Positions 48,531 through 60,262 of a stretch of DNA of 64,000 nt are shown here, piece after piece (the stretch's first letter is position 1; every line of letters starts with the position of its first letter). A program made the position numbers and the translations under genes. The DNA is from Tubulanus polymorphus (lineage: Eukaryota > Nemertea > Palaeonemertea > Tubulaniformes > Tubulanidae). The stretch lies in contig NC_134026.1 in assembly GCF_964204645.1 (NCBI RefSeq), positions 29,716,650-29,780,649 on the forward strand, written 5' to 3'. A model generated the notes under the pieces. The model had not been told where the DNA came from. It worked only from the letters and a program-made list of their open reading frames with translations, and searched no databases.

Positions 48531-48730
48531 GGGTAGCCGGTGCGGAATGATGATATCGTTTATCGTATATAACTATACACCAATATTCTAGAGGGGTGCA
48601 TCTCCAGATTGTTTTTTTAACACATAATATTTACAGATTTTAAACATTTTATACCAAGAAACTAGCCGGTGCGGAATGATGATCTCGTTTATAACTATAC
48701 ACCAATATTCTAGAGGGGTGCATCTCAACA
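48531..48730 (+). repeat. Duplicated 3' flank, interrupted by LINE block
   Basis: The segment starting AGCCGGTGCGGAATGATGAT and ending GAGGGGTGCATCT occurs at about 48537-48603 and again at 48664-48727. The sequence after the first copy (CAGATTG, TTTTAACACA, ATTTTAAACATTTTATACC) reappears at 53879-53925, after the retrotransposons. So a tandem duplication of the phosphatase 3' flank was later split by the LINE block. Confidence 0.75.
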
Positions 48731-48845
48731 ACTTGAACTTGAACTTGAACTTGAACTTTAATTTTATTGCTCCATATAATACACAAGTTACATAGGAAAT
48801 GACATGCAATAAAATATTAACATCAAGACACAGGGAAAACAGTAC
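48731..48845 (-). mobile_element. 3' end fragment of a minus-strand LINE
   Basis: Read on the minus strand, the sequence ends ATGGAGCAATAAAATTAAAG followed by several AGTTCA units, the usual form of a non-LTR retrotransposon 3' tail with short tandem repeats. The body is truncated after about 100 bp, where LINE sequence of opposite orientation begins. Confidence 0.55.
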
Positions 48846-48864
48846 AAGAGTGGACATACATTTA

Positions 48865-49080
48865 AAATTCAAGCAGCGTAGAAAATTAAAAGGATCCAAA
48901 ACTAGTATCTCTGAGGATTTAACCCGCGGCAGAGCTCAATTCCTGAAGTACCTGAACAAACATCAAGCGGTTTCAGCATCATGGTCGAATGACGGTAAAA
49001 TTATGGCCATCATTAACAACATGAAGCACCATCTTAGTGGCTATGCAGATTTTGATGAGATATTGAATCGTGTATCCTAG
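48865..49080 (+). pseudogene. Truncated LINE ORF1 C-terminal fragment
   Basis: The frame contains KLKGSKTSISEDLTRGRAQF and SASWSNDGKIMAI, typical of the C-terminal end of LINE ORF1 proteins. The N-terminal part is missing, so the element is 5'-truncated within ORF1. It lies 290 bp upstream of the intact ORF2. Confidence 0.65.
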
Positions 49081-49371
49081 TTTGATTAATCCTGTCAAAT
49101 CATAATTCCTTGATAACAATTATTATTTAGCATCTTAAAATTATTTAGGAGGAGCTAATCCTTTCATATGCTCATGGCTTTAGTTACTCGGTATGGTTTA
49201 TTGCTAATAGTATGTGCTGTGATCACATATTTTCTACATCGTCAATTTTTCTTTGCTTTCATTGATTTTTTTGTGTATACATATGCGTACTATGTTCATA
49301 ATGAGCGAAATTTATTATGTAACGGTGAGTGCCGTCGAAGTATTACTATCACGCTTCAATTCCACTAGCAG

Positions 49372-52308
49372 ATGGCCAGTCATGCACATCCTGAGTTTAT
49401 CGTAGGTTCAAGTAGTAAATATTATAAGGATTTAACGCAATTATCAAAGTTTGGATTATCAAACTTCTCCTTGTTTCATCTAAATATAAGGAGTTTTAAT
49501 AAGAATTTTGAGAATTTGCAATTATATTTACACTCCCTCTGTTTCAATTTTGGGATCTTAGCTTTTACTGAAACGTGGACTAAACTTCAACATGACAACA
49601 AGTCAATGTATAATTTGCCTGATTATGAGTCGATTTTCATAAGTAGACAGGATACACGTGGTGGTGGAATAGCGATGTTTGTCCACAACACCATTAAATT
49701 TAGGATACTGGATGATTTTACTTGTGTAAATGACACATTCGAAAGTTTATTTATAGAAATCCAATTACCACATAATATGTCAAAACATATTGTTGGCACT
49801 ATCTATCGACCGCCTGATGCAAGTGTCAATAACTTTAATACTGATTTTCTACCACTCTTAGAAAACTTAACTAGAACAGGGCGTAAGTGCTTCATTTTGG
49901 GCGATTTCAATATAAATCTTTTCAACGCCGACTCTCATAAACCGACTGGAGATTTTATTTTTAATATGCTTTCAACTGGTTTTACGAATTTAATAGATAA
50001 GTCAACACGAGTAACCGACAGATCTTCTACTCTTATTGACAATATATATTCAAACTGTTATTCTAGTTTCGATGCAATTTCAGGGATTCTGATCTATGAT
50101 ATATCTGACCACTTTCCAATTTTTGCAATTATGCCGGAAATCAAAGTCAACCATACATCAACTAGGACAGTTAGTTATCGAAAAATGTCAGATCATGATA
50201 TCGCTCGATTTAAACGAAAGCTAATTGCACATGATTGGACTCATGTGTTTAATATTCATGATGCTAATGTTGCCTATAACTCTTTTTATGATGTATTCTA
50301 TAAATACTACACGGAATGTTTCCCTATAATCAATAGAAAGTTTTCGATATATAGGGACAAGAAACACGGATGGTTTTCTAACGGTTTATTGATTTCTTTG
50401 AAAAAGAAGGATTCTCTTTATAGAAGATACCTGTCTAGTAAACTTCAAACTGATAGAGATATCTACAATAGATATAGAAACGTTTTTAATACTTGTATCA
50501 AAAAGGCTAAAACGCTTCACTATAACTCTATGTTAAACAATGCGAGAGATCCCAAGGAAACCTGGAAAATAATTAATGACCTAATTAATAGAAAATCATC
50601 AAATTCTAAATATCCTGATGTTTTTGAACAGAATGGTGTTATGTACAAAAATAATGTTAGTATAGCCAATGAATTTAATAAGTGTTTTGCACAAGCGGGT
50701 CCAAATCTAGCCAATGATATTTTACCTACTAACAAAACATTTTTTTCTTTTCTGGGTCCGCCACAACAAAATAATATCTTTTTCTCTCCCACAGATTCTT
50801 TGGAAATTGAGAATATTGTTTCAAAATTTAAAAATAGTAATAACACTGGTCATGATGGTATCAATCAAAAGATCCTTAAGAGAGTAATTGACGCTATATC
50901 TCGGCCGTTAGCTCATATTTTAAATCTAAGTTTGATTAATGGACAAGTACCTGAATCCTTCAAAATATCTAAGATATTACCTTTGTTCAAATCTGGAGAT
51001 GTTTCACATTTTTCAAACTACAGACCAATATCAATACTCCCATGTATTTCCAAGATCTTAGAAAAAGTAGTTTACAAAAGAGTTATAAGTTTTTTGGACA
51101 AGTATAAAATACTATCTCCATGTCAATTTGGATTTAGAAAAGACCATTCCACCAACATGGCTATTACTGTTATCATAGATAAAATTATCAATAACTTAGA
51201 CAATGGCAAATCAACTATAGGAATATTTTTAGACCTTTCGCGTGCATTTGATACAGTGAATCATGAAATTCTATTGTCTAAACTTTGCCATTATGGCATC
51301 AGAGGTACGCCATTACTCTGGTTTAGAAACTATCTTTCAAACCGTTTTCAGACTGTTCTTTTTAAAGAGACTACTAGCACTAGCTATCCTGTATTCTGTG
51401 GAGTGCCTCAAGGATCTATTTTGGGGCCGATCCTATTCTTATTATATATAAATGACCTTGCAAACGCATCAAGCATTTTTAATCTTATCATGTTTGCTGA
51501 TGATGCTAATGTATTCACTTCTCATATCAATATTAATGAGTTAACTATAATAGTAAATACAGAACTACACAAACTGAATATCTGGTTTCGGGCAAATAGG
51601 CTTTCATTGAATTTGAAAAAGACTCATTTCATGTTTTTCAGTCGTGCTAAACATAAACACTCAATTTCTATCAAAATCAACAATATGTCTATATCACAAG
51701 TCTCGACAACAAAATTTCTAGGCGTTCAAGTTGACGACCAGCTTACTTGGAAGTCACACATTAATAGCATCTGCACTAAACTATCACGGTTCATTGGTAT
51801 AATGGGTAGACTTTATGGAATTTTGTCAAAAACAACTTTACTGCAGTTGTATTATTCTTTCATTTATTGCCATCTCACCTATTGTAATATTGTATGGGGT
51901 AATACTTATCCTTCAAACTTAAGAAAGCTGGAACTTCTCCAGAAGAAAGCGGTCCGCATTATCTTTAAAACCGATTTTAGAGCCCATACCTCACCATTAT
52001 TTAAGTCTGCAAAAATTCTTAAATTGGCAGATATAAACAATTTTCAAATTGGACAATTCATGTATCTATATGTCAATAACAAGTTACCTGAGATGTTCAA
52101 TAATTTTTTTAAGACGAATGACGTTGGATACAACACTAGAAACAGCAACAACATCCGCCCTGACTCATTCAAATCAAATCTAAAAGGTTTCTCAATAAAA
52201 GTCAACGGTCCAAATATTTGGAATAATATGAATGATTCAATTAAAAACTCCCCTTCTATTGAAAGTTTCAAAAATCGAACAAAAAACCATTTACTTTCTC
52301 ATTATTAA
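49372..52308 (+). CDS. LINE ORF2: endonuclease and reverse transcriptase, intact
   Basis: Uninterrupted 978-codon frame. The N-terminal apurinic-type endonuclease is seen in LNIRSFNKN, AFTETWT, GTIYRPPD, LGDFNIN and SDHFPIF. The reverse transcriptase follows: NYRPISILPCISKILEK, QFGFRKDHST, IFLDLSRAFDTVNH, GVPQGSILGPILFLLYINDL and the catalytic FADDAN. The C-terminal region has LGVQVDDQLTWKSH and TYCNIVWGNT. The architecture fits the Jockey/CR1/L2 group of non-LTR elements; the exact clade is not settled by eye. All catalytic motifs are present, so the copy is young or recently active, although ORF1 is truncated. Confidence 0.93.
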   Translation: MASHAHPEFIVGSSSKYYKDLTQLSKFGLSNFSLFHLNIRSFNKNFENLQLYLHSLCFNFGILAFTETWTKLQHDNKSMYNLPDYESIFISRQDTRGGGIAMFVHNTIKFRILDDFTCVNDTFESLFIEIQLPHNMSKHIVGTIYRPPDASVNNFNTDFLPLLENLTRTGRKCFILGDFNINLFNADSHKPTGDFIFNMLSTGFTNLIDKSTRVTDRSSTLIDNIYSNCYSSFDAISGILIYDISDHFPIFAIMPEIKVNHTSTRTVSYRKMSDHDIARFKRKLIAHDWTHVFNIHDANVAYNSFYDVFYKYYTECFPIINRKFSIYRDKKHGWFSNGLLISLKKKDSLYRRYLSSKLQTDRDIYNRYRNVFNTCIKKAKTLHYNSMLNNARDPKETWKIINDLINRKSSNSKYPDVFEQNGVMYKNNVSIANEFNKCFAQAGPNLANDILPTNKTFFSFLGPPQQNNIFFSPTDSLEIENIVSKFKNSNNTGHDGINQKILKRVIDAISRPLAHILNLSLINGQVPESFKISKILPLFKSGDVSHFSNYRPISILPCISKILEKVVYKRVISFLDKYKILSPCQFGFRKDHSTNMAITVIIDKIINNLDNGKSTIGIFLDLSRAFDTVNHEILLSKLCHYGIRGTPLLWFRNYLSNRFQTVLFKETTSTSYPVFCGVPQGSILGPILFLLYINDLANASSIFNLIMFADDANVFTSHININELTIIVNTELHKLNIWFRANRLSLNLKKTHFMFFSRAKHKHSISIKINNMSISQVSTTKFLGVQVDDQLTWKSHINSICTKLSRFIGIMGRLYGILSKTTLLQLYYSFIYCHLTYCNIVWGNTYPSNLRKLELLQKKAVRIIFKTDFRAHTSPLFKSAKILKLADINNFQIGQFMYLYVNNKLPEMFNNFFKTNDVGYNTRNSNNIRPDSFKSNLKGFSIKVNGPNIWNNMNDSIKNSPSIESFKNRTKNHLLSHY

Positions 52309-52800
52309 TCGTTACAGTTTATTCATGAAAATAATAATAATGATAATTATGTATAAGGTGCAATGACCTTCTCAAATGGTACTTACTTACGCTCATATGA
52401 TGTATGTATAACCTTGGAATAAACTCCAAGGTATAACTTTATGTATTTATATGTATACATTTTTGTGTGTGTGTGTGTGTGTCTATTTGTAAATGTGTGT
52501 GAATATATGTGTGTGGTTTTCTTATATGTGGTGGGTGTTTTGGTGTGTGCGTGTGTGCTGCTTGCTTGCGAGTGTGTGTGCGTGTGTGTGTGTTTGTGTG
52601 TATCGTGCGTATTTCATCTCTATTTGTTCCTTTTGGGGTGCCTGATATTACAAGCTCTGCTTTCCTCTGGTTGCCCTGCTGTTATTTTACATCAGTTTAT
52701 ATATATTTTGTATGAACCAAATTAATCATCTATTGTAATTTTGTCTGGTATCTATTTATTGATGTAAATTATTCAGGAAATAAATAAATGAATGAATGAA

Positions 52801-53880
52801 AATCGCTTTTATAATGGATAACATAGGAATAGAGAATATTTACAAATAAAATATGTTAAACGTAAAACAAAATATAATACTACAGCAAGGAAACTAGGTG
52901 GCGATACAATCAAGTGAATATAATACAAAAGAATCAAAGCGTTGAACGGAGGGCAAATAAAGAGTTAACTAGGTTACACATAAGGCTGGCAATTTCATAG
53001 TCTCCGTTGTTATAGGACATCAAAAATAGGAATTTATCGAAAACACAAAAAGACTCAAACTCTGTGAAACATACAAGTGAGGATAAAATGGAAACTCTGG
53101 CAGGATGAAGCGAGGGACACTCGAGTAAAAAGTGGGATTCGTCCTCAACGACTTTATTTACAGTACAGTAGAGGCAAAATCTCTCATTGGCTGGTAAAAA
53201 TGGACGACAGTGACGCCCCGTCTCGATTCTAAGCCGATGGGAACCGAGACGCAGTTTGGAAAATTCGCGTCTTTTAAGGAAAGAGTTCGAAATAATATAT
53301 TTTTCAAGTTCAAAGCGTTTTTTAAAAAGTTTATAAGTCCTTAATTTGGGGTTGGAATTACTGTCGTTGATTTGAAATAGCCACGAAGAAGAATATAAGA
53401 GATACATTTTAGACTGGAGCAGCTTGATAATTTTATTGGGGTGGTTGGAGCCATGATTAGACCAAACACCATGAAGATCAAATGATTTTAGTATTGAAAA
53501 AATTCCAGAACACCAATTTGGGAGTGTGTCCATACTTTGCACACAGTCCAGATAGGATTTATACACTAATGAGGCGGGATTCAATTTACAAAGACGAAAC
53601 CAAAATTTAACCATCAGGGGAATAAATGATATAAGCAAGGGGTACTGGCCTAAGTCGCCGCGAACAGCCGCATTAACGGACCTTTTGTTGACACCAAGTA
53701 AGTATTTGCCAAAGTTCAGATAAAGCTTTTCGCAGGGCAGAGAGTTACAGGTGTTATAAAGATTAGAAGGTTCCAGCTTGGAAACAAAGAAGGAACACCA
53801 GACCTCAGTACAATAACCGATAATGGGACGGATAAGGCTGTTGAAGAGAAAATATGCAATCAACAGCAAATTCAAAATGC
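52801..53880 (-). mobile_element. 5'-truncated LINE, minus strand
   Basis: A 313-codon frame (52934-53875) matches the C-terminal part of LINE ORF2 proteins. It starts after the polymerase core, has KLRLGSHRLRIETGRH and the Cys/His cluster FCLYCTVNKVVEDESHFLLEC. No reverse transcriptase core is present. The 3' UTR runs to about 52801, where it meets the tail of the plus-strand LINE, so the two lie tail to tail. Confidence 0.8.
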
Positions 53881-54089
53881 AGATTGTGTTTTTAACACAT
53901 GATTTTAAACATTTTATACCAAGATTCTTTCTAATAAAGTTTAAAAAAAAAACGCATAAGTTTCATAGATTTTAAGGTTTTATAGGGATCCAGGGAAAAA
54001 AGTTTTGGAAAAGTTCCTGCACTACACGCATATATTGCGGATTCGAACCCGATTATGAGTCATGAGTTTTATAGCTCAACTAAAACATA

Positions 54090-55125
54090 ATGGCCGAGAT
54101 ACAGAATTTCGCTGAATATTTGTCCATTTCATTGAAAAACGCATCATTGCAAAATGGAGATCAGGTAAATTTCAGGTGAATCAATACTATATTTAAACAA
54201 TGATCTCGATATCAACGTTAGAATCTCAGTAATAGATGTAAAATTCGGCGGTGAAGATTGTAAAATAGTTCGGTTCGAGTGGCGAATGTTTGTATACAAT
54301 TAACATGTTGGGTCGAACCCCGATTTATCCCTTACAGGGTTTGGCATTTTCGTCCAAGGAATGTGGTAAAATACAAGGTTTAGCGACGATATATAAACAT
54401 ATTGCTAAACAAGGAAAAGAAGATCTTCTTGGTAAATATTGCATTATTTTGAACTTACGTATTGTTTTATATCAATTGATACCCAATGAAAAATGTTATC
54501 ATTTTTTAAAGGAAAGACAATTAAAGAACAGACATTCATATCGCAATGGTTGGAATATCGAGTCAAGAACCTAGATAAAGCTTTGATAAATGAACGAATC
54601 CCTCATGACATACTGAAAGTAAATACACTTAAATACAATGTTTGTAAAAAAATGTATACTTTATCAAACATTATGCTTTGTGTTGTAAATGAAGTATCAT
54701 AAATATTGTAGGAACTTAATGGATACCTTGCTGATAGGACTTTCTTCATTGGGCATCAGATAAGTCTAGCTGATATCGTATTGTTTTATGGTTTACATAA
54801 TGTAATGGTAAGTAATATATAGATTTCATGACAGCTTTGTGTAAAATCATTATGTGAAACTTGCTTAAGTTCTGTTTCTCTTCTCGTAGGGACATTTGAC
54901 ATTTTTCGACAAACAGAAATATATGCATTTGTCAAGATGGTTTCAGCAGGTGAGTTAAAGTGGCACGCACTGATGATTCGTTGTAAACATCGCCCGACAT
55001 TCAGTTTCAATTCACTAATTTAATGTGTCTATTTTCAGATGCAGTTTACAGATCGATTAAGACAGAATAATCCAGAAATCTCATTCCAGCGAAACTATCT
55101 TTACAACATTGAATTAGCACATTGA
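54090..55125 (+). CDS. EEF1E1: EEF1E1/AIMP3, multisynthetase complex factor
   Basis: Six exons, 54090-54164, 54338-54431, 54512-54618, 54712-54807, 54890-54949 and 55039-55125, give 172 residues (human 174). GST-C-like fold with family words ISQWLEYRV, ELNGYLADRTFFIGHQ, SLADIVLFYGLH, KYMHLSRWFQ and the ending NYLYNIELAH. The N-terminal thioredoxin-like part is reduced, as in the family. In animals this protein docks with methionyl-tRNA synthetase in the multi-aminoacyl-tRNA synthetase complex. The exon 1 to 2 junction is the least conserved part, but phase and splice sites agree. Candidate AATAAA signal near 55156. Confidence 0.88.
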
Positions 55126-55562
55126 GGAATATCTGTGTCATTATTTGATTTTAACAATAAATATGATTAATATCAGTTCGATGTCTTTGTTTATTGATTT
55201 GTCTTGATAAGTAGAAAGGTACTGACTTGTCGAGTTAAGGGGCTGCGCTGCTAGGATTGGAATCTATGAGATACACGAAGAAAACGCATTTGAAGAATAG
55301 ATATACAATTTATATTTCTATATTTTAAAACCATTTCATAGAAATCATTGATACATAATATACCGGTATTAAAAGCTTTTATATAATCAGTAGGAATTTA
55401 AGTACTTGAAAAGCACCGATTTCGTTAAATGTAGAAAAATACGGGTCAAAAACCTCTGCGTTAAATATGAGCACAATTACTGATACACGTTTTACGTTTT
55501 TTTCCTTAGATATCTATCAAAATATATCGAGATCACTTTCATCTCGATAAATGCACGCAATT
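55126..55562. other. Intergenic, convergent 3' ends
   Basis: 437 bp of A+T-rich DNA between the stop codons of EEF1E1 (+) and the KY-like gene (-). Nothing else recognised. Confidence 0.5.
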
Positions 55563-58500
55563 TTAATGAAGTTTAGCTGGTTTGAGACAAGTGATATGAT
55601 AAACGACCAACCAATCATCCCAGGAATCATCACGTTTTACTTTACTGATACGAAAAGCGTACTGTCCCCGTTCAGTGAGAGTCAATTCAAAACTGACGAC
55701 ATCATCGGTCGTAGTTTTATTTACTAATCTTTCAGTAGGAATCGAATCTCCAGACGCATTTAGAAGGCTGCACATCGTTCTCTCGTTTCTTGGGTTCTTC
55801 AATTTGAATTCGCATTTGCCGTTTGTCGTAACGACCGATGAACAACTCTGATTAATACACTGGAATCCGCGTTGTTTGAATAGTTTCTGCGTACCCCATT
55901 CTCTCGGCCACGACAGAAACAATTCTCCTTGGTAAGGCTGTTTACAATCGATCAGATAAGCGCATAAATGCTCTCCTGATTTACACGTGCGATTCATCGT
56001 AAAGTGATAAAATCCAGCTTCCGGAAGACGGAATCTGAAGCGAATATATCTGCCGTAAGTTTCAGCGCAGATGCATTCTTTTTTGTTGACCTGTTGTTCA
56101 CCGATGTAAAGACCCCACGCTACATCTATCCCATATTCTGGCATTTTCATCACTAAAACACATTCTCCATTTCGAGTTTTTATTACTCCGTTGAGTTGGT
56201 TGTAAATTTCGCAGTTTAATCTGTAAAGTTCTCTACTCGCTCCGTAAGCTGTGTTCTTAATTGGTAGAACCCTTTTATCAATACCACCTCGGGAACAGAC
56301 CACTATGAAATAGCCTATAGCTTCCAGAGAACCACCGACTGTCCGAGGGGCGTCTTTTTCCACGTATAAAGTAATCAGATATTGCCCTTGATGCGGTAAA
56401 TTCAAACCAATTATGACTTGATTGAGAGTTTTGTCGACGTAATGCCAACTGCACAGTTCCTTCTCACAAGACAAAAGCATGCACGTAGCGTGAAACTGTT
56501 TAGAGCCATCTTCAGGTGGAATTGTTATCTTAATTTTTGCCTTTCCCGATTGACTCGTAATTATTGGCGTGCTTCTTTTTTTGAGACAGTAACCCCGCAT
56601 AAATTCATCTCGTGTAAAACCGAGATAATGTAATTTATCGGGAAATGGTTGAGCTCTGAGTATACCTGTACTTTCTACAGTATATTGTACTATCTTATAC
56701 GAGGGTGCTTCTCCGTCATAAAACATTGGTTTACCATTGATCTTTACTTTAAATCTCTTTTTCATCTCAGGTAATCGAATGTATATTAAGTATATACCTT
56801 TTTGCATGGATGGTATGACGTATGAAGGGAACTCTGACCCCGTATCTACAGACTCTAATGTTGCCCATATCTGTACTGGAAATTTGTATTTAATTTTGAT
56901 GGTTAGTTCATTATCGTTTGTTTTAATTACGCCATGTTTATGCGAAAATAAACAAGTTTGAAGCTCATATGATCCGATTCCTCTGTGTGCTCTTTGGTTC
57001 CAATCCATAAATGACTTAATCGGAGTCTTCATTAGCTACAAATAGTAAGTTGATGATCGAATTCAATTGATATTTTTCATTTGGATTTCTTAAGATGTTT
57101 TTTGTTTATTAATAGATAACTATTAAATACCTGCATTTCGGGTGCGCTTTTCTTATCACTCATGGGCCAGTGAGTTTCTAAGAAAGCTTGTGGTTCGCAG
57201 ATAAACCACGATTCATTCCATCTTTTGTTGAATGGAATCCGTCCTTGTTTTTCCTCTGAAATGATCCATATTTCAAGATATAACATTACTACCGATATTT
57301 CTCTAAAAGATGAATATAACGACCGATAGTCACCTGCTGTCCCGGCCGCCCATGTGACATCACAGAGGTATCGTTTCTCTGCTAATGTTACAATATTCCA
57401 GGCGTGTCCATACTCCTTCTTCTGATAGTTTAAAACTGGGTGACCCTTACTGTCAATCTCAAATGGTTTTCCCGGATAGTAATTCGTACCCTTTGAAATT
57501 CCAGTAATCATTTTACATTCTATCTGTACAAACCTATAAAACAGCAAAATAATCAACTTATGATGTATAACGTTCCAGGGTTTATCACATTTCGTAGTTC
57601 ATTGTTCAAAATATCTATTTACGAATACTTTGTACGTCTCGTTCAGTCGACTTAGATATAAATAAATGCGCTTATCATTATTTCAAGTTTAAATTTTGAA
57701 TTTCTTCAAGTTTCGTTCGTTGATATTGAAATTAAAAGTCACCTACTCGCACAAATAACGTAAAACATTCGCATATCCAGCACAAACAGCCCGTCCTGTC
57801 CGTAGTACATCTAATGGTTCCGATGGACTTTCCTCGCCTGAGAAAGTAAAGCAAAATGAAATGAAAAAAAAAAACAGATTAGAACATAGTTATATCCCAA
57901 CCACATTAGTAATAGGGGTAATGGGCTTTCAGGCCAAAGGTCGAAGGGTCGAGCTCATTAAAAAACAAAACATTAAAAGTAATTTAAAACTATAATATAT
58001 TTTCATAACCGTGTGTATTTTATATTATAACTAAATATTTACTCTAAGATATTAATAATTTTAATTTTAAAAGCATATTGTATTAAATCAATTGGTCGCT
58101 CCACTTCGCTACCGCTCATCTCCGCGACCAATTGATTTATTTACAATACACAAATTCATATAATCAAATATATTCTAATAATAATAATTATTCTATTATT
58201 CAACTGAAATACACACGGTTATGAAAATATATTATAGTTTTAAATTAATTTTAATGATTGTTTTTTAATGATTACTCACATTGATTTATCCTATAAATTA
58301 GCCACTGATGATACAAGATTTTAACTTTGAGATATTTAGTACCTGAGATGAAGCTATCAACATCGTAAGCAACGTTTTCAGCCACCCATCGAAATATTGA
58401 ACGAAATCGCTCGAAATCTTTTGAAAATCCTTGGGTTAAATATGTCACCAAACTTTCTGGATTATTCCTCAGATGTAAAGATGCCTGGTATAACAAAATA

Positions 58501-58921
58501 GAAACGATGTCTACGTACATCCCGTATATCGCATTATGTGGACTCGAAGTACTAACGAACAAAAGAATAGCTCTAAATGGTTTTATATACATACCTTCAG
58601 TGCTTGGCGGTCGATCTTTTCAAGTTGTTTTATATCAGAAAATAATTTAGCTTTTTCTGACCAGAACAGATCCTCGGCGCGAATGACGTTCGGTTTCGGC
58701 TGCGAAGACGGAACTTCATCACTCCAAGATTTTGTTTTCATCAGATACTTCTCAGTCTTGTCAAGCGGATGACAAATCAAAGTCTTACAGTGATTTTTCG
58801 TGTGTTTCTGTAGTTGTCGTCTCTCTGCGGTCGACTTCTTAACGAAAACGGTATATTGGTCGCCAGCTCGAGCCTCCCCGGACTCTTCACCGCCGGCACT
58901 GCTCTTGTCTCCGGATACCAT
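55563..58921 (-). CDS. KY-like: KY/hillarin-like transglutaminase-fold protein
   Basis: Six exons, 58595-58921, 58343-58484, 57747-57837, 57334-57533, 57131-57255 and one long exon 55563-57035, join to 785 residues. The transglutaminase-like core has FRWVAENVAYD, the nucleophile in TGRAVCAGYANV (about Cys175), the His in EYGHAWNIV (about 230) and the Asp in LCDVTWAAG (about 245), so the Cys-His-Asp triad is complete. The long C-terminal half, about 490 residues, holds repeated beta-rich units with recurring words such as YLITLYV and GIYLIYI. Vertebrate kyphoscoliosis peptidase and insect hillarin share this plan and act at the cytoskeleton. Peptidase activity is inferred. Intron 2 carries a 315-bp inverted-repeat element. 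Confidence 0.88.
57956..58270. mobile_element. 315-bp inverted-repeat element in KY-like intron
   Basis: Terminal inverted repeats of about 64 bp: the left begins CATTAAAAAACAAAACATTA, the right reversed begins CATTAAAAAACAATCATTAA, and both continue to ATTTTCATAACCGTGTGTAT. The centre has a second palindrome, AAATCAATTGGTCGC ... GCGACCAATTGATTT (58085-58138). Non-coding; no certain target duplication. Confidence 0.85.
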
Positions 58922-60262
58922 TTTTAATCACCAAACTGTGTAGCGGTCATTCATTCAAATGGAAAGACATTCTCTGTGTCACTAGCACTGGTTTAATCGC
59001 TAGAAAAAACCCGATTGAGAAACTAGTTCAGACATAACTAGTTATCACGATTAGCCCGACATGATTACAGTATGTACGGTATATACGCAGTGTGACTGTA
59101 TGAAGTGTCATTACCAGGGGACATTCAAAATCAACTTGTTCTACGTATAACAGCAAGTAGTAGTTGTTCAACTTGATTATTTTGGTCGCATGTGACGAAC
59201 GCTTTTCCCGTTGATTATACAATTATATCAAATATATGATTATCTTCTGAAAAAGAAAGGTTTATCCAAATTATTCAATGGCCTTGTTCCAAAAAAGTAT
59301 TTTTTAATAAACATACCAGCCAGGCACAGGATCGAACCAGTGACCATCAGCATTGGTAGCCCGCACGCTAAACCACCCCACTACAGATCTATAGTAACTG
59401 ACATGTTTTTGTTGTACATGATTTAGATAAATCTCCAAACTGTCCGATCAATTATCAATTGTGGAATTTTCATTACACGTAATTATTACTATTTCAAATT
59501 TCAACAAAAGGGGTATGACTTTTGTTTTCTGTATTAACACTGCTTCTACGAATTATCAAAGGAATAAATCTGCAAAACTCACCGCGCATCAAGGATCTTA
59601 TATTCCTGACCACCAGTACTTCACAGCAGACCAACCGAACCCTCGTCTATGCGTTCATTACAGAGAATTCCTGAATAAATCTACGAGGTCGTTATAAAGA
59701 ACGTTCTTCACTAGAAAACCCGCTATAATAAACATCCCACACGGGAACTTTCCAACTATACAGCGCAATTAAAATAGCACTGCAATAGTGTTGTATGTGT
59801 ATGGTAGGCAGAAGGATCATGATGCAGATATTATTCATCTATAGAATATTTCCAACAAACCACATATCGAACTGACAGGGGTAAACATTGATAATATGAC
59901 TTAGAATAGATAACACAGGAAATATGAATACATATTATATATACATCACATTTTATTAGCATTTGACAAAATTTGTACAGTTGTTCTAGTTCTTCGTATA
60001 AGCTTGGCTAACATCCAAGAAGCAAGTGTTGCTCATGGTATCTACTTATCACAAATGAAGCATTTAATTTACAATAATAGAAAGTTTCTGACTCATATAC
60101 CGGTACGCGGCACTTACAAAATCTTACACAGCAATTTAAATGCAAAATAATATTCAACTATCAGGCATACATTACAAATGAATTAAACAAATAATAAAGT
60201 TGTGGAAAGTTATTCGTAATGCAACAAGTAATCAACGTATCAAATACAAAAAAAACGAACGA
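58922..60262. other. Intergenic, KY-like to SMPD4
   Basis: Upstream region of the KY-like gene and 3' flank of SMPD4. It contains a tRNA-like SINE fragment near 59300-59390. Open frames are short and lack domains. Confidence 0.5.
59300..59390 (-). mobile_element. tRNA-derived SINE-like fragment
   Basis: On the minus strand GTGGTTTAGCGTGCGGGCTA resembles a Pol III A box, and GGTTCGATCC (59329-59338) about 35 bp later is a perfect B box. A paired acceptor stem is not evident and A+T-rich sequence follows, so a SINE head or tRNA relic fits better than a functional tRNA. Confidence 0.5.

Larger units (their letters stand above)
48865..52800 (+). mobile_element. Non-LTR retrotransposon (5'-truncated LINE)
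   Basis: Comprises the ORF1 fragment, intact ORF2, and a 3' UTR with a (TG)n-rich stretch (52461-52620), ending in AAATAAATAAATGAATGAATG. Left boundary is approximate; no clear target duplication was identified, partly because both flanks are other LINE fragments. Confidence 0.8.

Noticed and set aside
53995..54075. tRNA-like words on the minus strand (GACTCATAATC, as in Met anticodon arms, then GGTTCGAATCC).
   Set aside because: Spacing between the anticodon-like and B-box-like words is far too short and no acceptor or D arm is found; probably chance or a relic.
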